Part shown: piece by piece, positions 63,112 to 64,000 of the stretch
How positions within the stretch are numbered: the stretch's first letter is position 1
Layout: every line of letters starts with the position of its first letter
Source of the DNA: Nocardia sp. SYP-A9097
Lineage (GTDB): Bacteria > Actinomycetota > Actinomycetes > Mycobacteriales > Mycobacteriaceae
DNA: 64,000 nt
Direction of reading: 5' to 3'
Assembly: GCF_009649815.1 (NCBI RefSeq)
Contig: NZ_WJIC01000006.1
Coordinates: 1 to 64,000, forward strand
The notes under the pieces: generated by a model
Database searches by the model: none
Seen by the model: the letters and a program-made list of their open reading frames with translations, nothing else
Told to the model about the DNA's origin: nothing
Translations under genes and position numbers: made by a program

Positions 63112-64000
63112 GATCGCTGGGGGGCGGCTGGGCGCGGATCCTGTGCGCCACAGCTGTTCTCGGTGCTGCGCTGCTGAGCCCGCAGGGTGTCGCGTCCGCC
63201 GAACTCGCGCCGCCGAAAATCGATACCGGAGCGCTCGCGCAGGCGCAGGCGCTCAGCGGTAAGGCCGCGCCGCCCGAGGTCACCGAGAAGCAGCACTTCT
63301 GCGCCGAACCTTTGATGACCGGGTCCTCGCAGAAGGATGAACCCCTGGCCCAGCGCGTGCTGAATCTGCCTGCCGCATGGCAATTCACGCGCGGTGAGGG
63401 ACAGAAGGTCGCGGTCATCGACACCGGGGTGACCCGGCATCCGCGACTCGGTGCCATCGAGGCCGGCGGCGATTACGTCTCCGCGGACAGTGACGGCACC
63501 GTCGACTGCGATGGGCACGGCACCCTGGTCGCCGGCATCATCGCGGCCCGGCCCAGCGGTGATGACGCCTTCGTCGGGGTCGCGCCGGCGGCGGATATTC
63601 TCGCCATCCGCCAGAACAGCGAGTACTACAAGGCCAAGGACCAGAACAACGGCGATCAGCCGGGCAAGATGACCAGCTCCGGGTACGGCAATATGCTGAC
63701 CCTCGCCGCGGCCGTGGTGCGCGCGGTGGATATGGGTGCGACCGTCATCAACCTGTCCGAAGTGGCCTGTTCCAGTGCGGGTTCGGACTCCGCGGACGCG
63801 GCCATGGGCGCGGCGGCCAAATACGCGTATGACCACGATGTCGTGGTGGTCGTCGCCGCCGGAAACGTGGACTCCGCCAACGGTTGTGCCACGCAGAATG
63901 ACGGAACCGGTTGGAGCAAGGTCAATACCGTGGCCAGCCCGGCCTGGTTCAGCCCGTATGTGCTCACCGTCGCCTCGGTCAACTCCGATGGCAATCCGTC
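63108..64000 (+). CDS. mycP: Mycosin subtilisin-like protease MycP, 3' end outside window
   Basis: ATG at 63108 overlaps the eccD stop. A signal peptide ends near ASA-EL at residue 31. The subtilisin motifs VAVIDTGV (D105), DCDGHGTLVAGI (H137) and the oxyanion Asn in VVAAGN (N253) are present; the catalytic Ser motif GTS and the C-terminal membrane anchor lie beyond the window. Mycosins are periplasmic, membrane-anchored proteases required for ESX complex stability. The extra loop with EYYKAKDQNNGDQPGK is typical of the family. Confidence 0.95.
   Translation, partial: MRSLGGGWARILCATAVLGAALLSPQGVASAELAPPKIDTGALAQAQALSGKAAPPEVTEKQHFCAEPLMTGSSQKDEPLAQRVLNLPAAWQFTRGEGQKVAVIDTGVTRHPRLGAIEAGGDYVSADSDGTVDCDGHGTLVAGIIAARPSGDDAFVGVAPAADILAIRQNSEYYKAKDQNNGDQPGKMTSSGYGNMLTLAAAVVRAVDMGATVINLSEVACSSAGSDSADAAMGAAAKYAYDHDVVVVVAAGNVDSANGCATQNDGTGWSKVNTVASPAWFSPYVLTVASVNSDGNP

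Noticed and set aside
1..64000. tRNA, rRNA, riboswitch or prophage genes
   Set aside because: No cloverleaf, rRNA segment, integrase, phage structural gene or attachment site could be recognised by reading; a covariance-model search was not possible.

Overview
The window is high-GC actinobacterial DNA with many GTG starts, start/stop overlaps of the ATGA or GTGA type, and a type VII (ESX) secretion locus with mycosin, EccB, EccD, EccE, EccA, PE, PPE, EspG and Esx genes. Together with DUF397/Scr1-type regulators, mycobacterial-style Ser/Thr kinases and Nocardia-like lipoproteins, this points to Mycobacteriales, most likely Nocardia or a close relative. The genus is inferred; no rRNA or other marker lies in the window.

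Layout. (1) 1-9733: ESX substrate module A: a truncated Pro-rich acidic-repeat protein, a small helical protein, a YezG/DUF600-like protein, a large WXG-type protein coupled to EspG, a YbaB-like protein, and an EspC-like/EspA-like pair. (2) 9768-18440: toxin island 1, mostly minus strand: a 1798-residue CpnT-like toxin ending in a YwqJ-type deaminase, three immunity-type genes (one YwqK-like), a zinc-finger protein, and a YbaB-like/WXG100-like pair. (3) 18589-21782: a lipoprotein, a zinc-ribbon protein and a membrane Ser/Thr kinase. (4) 22084-24532: a second YbaB-like/WXG100-like pair and a second YezG-like protein. (5) 24852-34048: a 2309-residue multi-domain toxin (WXG-like head, DUF1023-type hydrolase, papain-like deamidase, ADP-ribosyltransferase, possible caspase-like domain, C-terminal deaminase) followed by tandem-domain immunity candidates including a double SUKH protein. 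(6) 34045-39828: a Scr1-type regulator/DUF397/membrane-protein unit that has been duplicated, with one copy of most genes decayed. (7) 39859-46693: substrate module B, a paralogous set of module A. (8) 46721-64000: the ESX core: PE, PPE, EspG, two Esx proteins, EccB, two lipoproteins, two Ser/Thr kinases (one broken), EccE, EccA, EccD and a mycosin cut by the window end. No EccC ATPase is present; it should lie outside.

How it works together (inference from family knowledge): the core genes build an ESX machine; EspG proteins chaperone substrates; the EspC/EspA-like and large WXG-type proteins are candidate secreted or accessory components; the two giant proteins are candidate exported toxins, with neighbouring immunity genes protecting the producer.

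The most striking single observation is a 68-bp inversion (54991-55058) inside the second core kinase. It places the DFG activation-segment sequence on the opposite strand and is accompanied by the net loss of one base, so the gene is broken. Also notable are the number of effector domains on the second toxin, with helix-turn-helix-like repeats inserted in its deaminase, and the repeated pairing of small YbaB-like and WXG100-like genes in the toxin regions.
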